Part shown: in pieces, positions 6,198 through 7,606 of the stretch
Layout of the letters: each line of letters opens with the position of its first letter
Numbering within the stretch: position 1 is the stretch's first letter
Assembly (NCBI GenBank): GCA_035315685.1
Contig: DATFXR010000598.1
Span: 1-7,606 of the forward strand
Length of the DNA stretch: 7,606 bases
Source of the DNA: QHWK01 sp035315685
Lineage (GTDB): Bacteria; Acidobacteriota; Vicinamibacteria; Vicinamibacterales; CAVVIG01
Direction: 5' to 3'
The notes under the pieces: model-generated
What the model was told of the DNA's origin: nothing
The model's database searches: none
What the model saw: the letters and a program-made list of their open reading frames with translations, nothing else
Translations under genes and position numbers: made by a program

Positions 6198-7606
6198 CCG
6201 CGCTGGCGCCGGTGCTCGAGATGCGCGGCATCCGGAAAGCGTTTCCCGGAGTGGTCGCGCTCGACGGAGTCGATCTGGCGCTGCGCGCCGGCGAAGTGCA
6301 CATGCTGCTCGGCGAGAACGGTGCCGGGAAGTCCACGCTGATGAAGATCCTCAGCGGCGCCTATCGTCGCGATGACGGCGAGATTCTGATCGGCGGTGCC
6401 CGCGTGGACATCGAGAGTCCCCGTGACGCGCTTGCGCGCGGCATCCGCGTGATCTATCAGGAACTGACGCTGGTGCCGCAGCTCTCGGTCGCCGAGAACA
6501 TCTTCCTCGGCGCCCTTCCCGCACGCCGGTTCGGCGTCGTCGATCGGCGTGCGCTTCACGCGCAGACGGCACGGTTGCTCGCGGACCTCGGCATGGCGAT
6601 CGATCCGCGAACGCGCGTCGGTCGGCTTGGTCTCGCGCAGCGGCAGATGGTCGAGATCGCAAAGGCGCTGGCGGCAGACGCCGCGGACCCCGGCGCGGCG
6701 GTTCTGGTGATGGACGAACCGACCTCCGCGCTGACGGCGCGTGAGGTCGAGCAGCTGTTCGAACTGATTCAGCGGCTCTCATCACGCGGCGTTGCGATCG
6801 TCTATATCACGCACCGCATGGACGAGGTGTTCCGCATCGGACGGCGTGTCACGGTCCTGCGCGACGGCCGGGTGGTCGCGACGCGCACGCTGAACGAGGT
6901 CAGCGTCGCTGAGCTCGTTCGCATGATGGCGAACCGCGACCTGACCGATCACTTTCCGAAAGTGCGCGCCGCGCGCGGACCGGAGCTGCTGCGCGTCGAG
7001 GGCCTCTCGCGGCGTGGCGCGCTGCACGACGTCAGCTTCACGCTGCATGCTGGAGAGGTCCTCGGGGTCGCCGGCCTGCTCGGGTCCGGCCGCACCGAGC
7101 TCGCGCGTGCGGTCGCAGGCGCGGACAGGTACGACGCCGGCGAGGTACGCGTGTCGGGACGCGTTGCGAGATTCCGCGGTCCCGCGGATGCGATCGCATG
7201 CGGCGTCGGACTGCTGCCAGAGGATCGAAAGGCCGAAGGCCTCGTTGCTGGACTGACCGTTGCCCGCAACATCGCGCTGCCGCACGGTCGCCGCCTGGCG
7301 AGGTGGGGCGTGCTGTCGGCCCGCTGCGAAAGCGACCTGGCGGGTCCGATCACTGCGGAACTGCGGATCAAGGCGACGCCGGTGCAGTCGGTGCGGCTGT
7401 TGAGCGGCGGCAATCAGCAGAAAGTCGTGCTCGGCAAGTGGCTCGCGGGCCGCATGCGCGTGTTCATCTTCGACGAGCCGACGCGCGGCGTGGACGTCGG
7501 CGCCAAGGTCGAGATCTACAACCTGATGAATCGCCTCACCGCGCAGGGCGCGGGCATCATCATGATCTCGTCCGAGCTGCCGGAGCTTCTCGGCATGAGC
7601 GATCGC
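6194..7606 (+). CDS. CUT2-type sugar ABC transporter double ATPase (RbsA/MglA/XylG-like), 3' end outside window
   Basis: This two-domain ATPase energises import of a monosaccharide such as ribose, galactose or xylose. The frame is open from the ATG at 6194 to the window end (471 codons); the family is about 500 residues, so roughly 30 are missing. Domain 1 has Walker A GENGAGKST (40-48), YQELTLVPQLSVAENIFLG, Walker B VLVMDEPTSAL with D174/E175, and THRMDE. Its signature region is atypical: LGLAQRQMVEIAKAL (from 145). Domain 2 has the family's degenerate Walker A GLLGSGRTEL (294-303), LLPEDRKAEGL, signature LSGGNQQKV (403-411), Walker B VFIFDEPTRGVDVG with D427/E428, and SSELPELLGMSDR, where Ser replaces the switch histidine as is usual here. 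The start overlaps the upstream stop (ATGA), indicating translational coupling; no Shine-Dalgarno sequence is evident. Permease and periplasmic binding-protein genes are expected just downstream. Confidence 0.95.
   Translation, partial: MTALAPVLEMRGIRKAFPGVVALDGVDLALRAGEVHMLLGENGAGKSTLMKILSGAYRRDDGEILIGGARVDIESPRDALARGIRVIYQELTLVPQLSVAENIFLGALPARRFGVVDRRALHAQTARLLADLGMAIDPRTRVGRLGLAQRQMVEIAKALAADAADPGAAVLVMDEPTSALTAREVEQLFELIQRLSSRGVAIVYITHRMDEVFRIGRRVTVLRDGRVVATRTLNEVSVAELVRMMANRDLTDHFPKVRAARGPELLRVEGLSRRGALHDVSFTLHAGEVLGVAGLLGSGRTELARAVAGADRYDAGEVRVSGRVARFRGPADAIACGVGLLPEDRKAEGLVAGLTVARNIALPHGRRLARWGVLSARCESDLAGPITAELRIKATPVQSVRLLSGGNQQKVVLGKWLAGRMRVFIFDEPTRGVDVGAKVEIYNLMNRLTAQGAGIIMISSELPELLGMSDR

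Overview
This GC-rich bacterial window holds five protein genes, two of them cut by the window edges, and one compact repeat-built intergenic element. The Oar-like TonB-dependent receptor (NNFLLDGVDNN plug signature), the strong G/C third-position bias and tightly packed sugar-uptake genes suggest an Acidobacteriota-type organism, possibly Vicinamibacteria. That placement is inferred from gene style; no marker gene is present.

Layout. (1) Bases 1-2641, + strand: the C-terminal 879 residues of a large outer-membrane TonB-dependent receptor, entered partway through the plug domain. (2) Bases 2642-2926: the convergent gap, almost wholly filled by a 277-bp element with 56-bp inverted ends (50/56 matching), made of five copies of a ~27-bp unit. 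(3) Bases 2927-3934, - strand: a complete MalK/UgpC-type (CUT1) sugar ABC transporter ATPase with no permease or binding protein beside it here. (4) Bases 3935-3985: a 51-bp divergent intergenic stretch with a perfect AGTATACT palindrome that gives a -10-like TATACT on both strands. (5) Bases 3986 to the end, + strand: an apparent operon of a PfkB/ribokinase-family sugar kinase, a 431-residue probably exported protein of unknown function (14-base overlap), and a RbsA/MglA/XylG-type (CUT2) double ATPase (ATGA overlap), cut at base 7606.

How they may work together: the CUT2 ATPase would drive import of a monosaccharide through permease and binding-protein genes expected beyond base 7606, and the kinase would phosphorylate the sugar in the cytoplasm. 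The exported protein between them has no recognised role. The divergent CUT1 ATPase may energise a transporter encoded elsewhere. The receptor converges on this locus from the other side and need not belong to it. The most interesting items are the repeat element, the unknown exported protein in the sugar operon, and the symmetric divergent promoter region.
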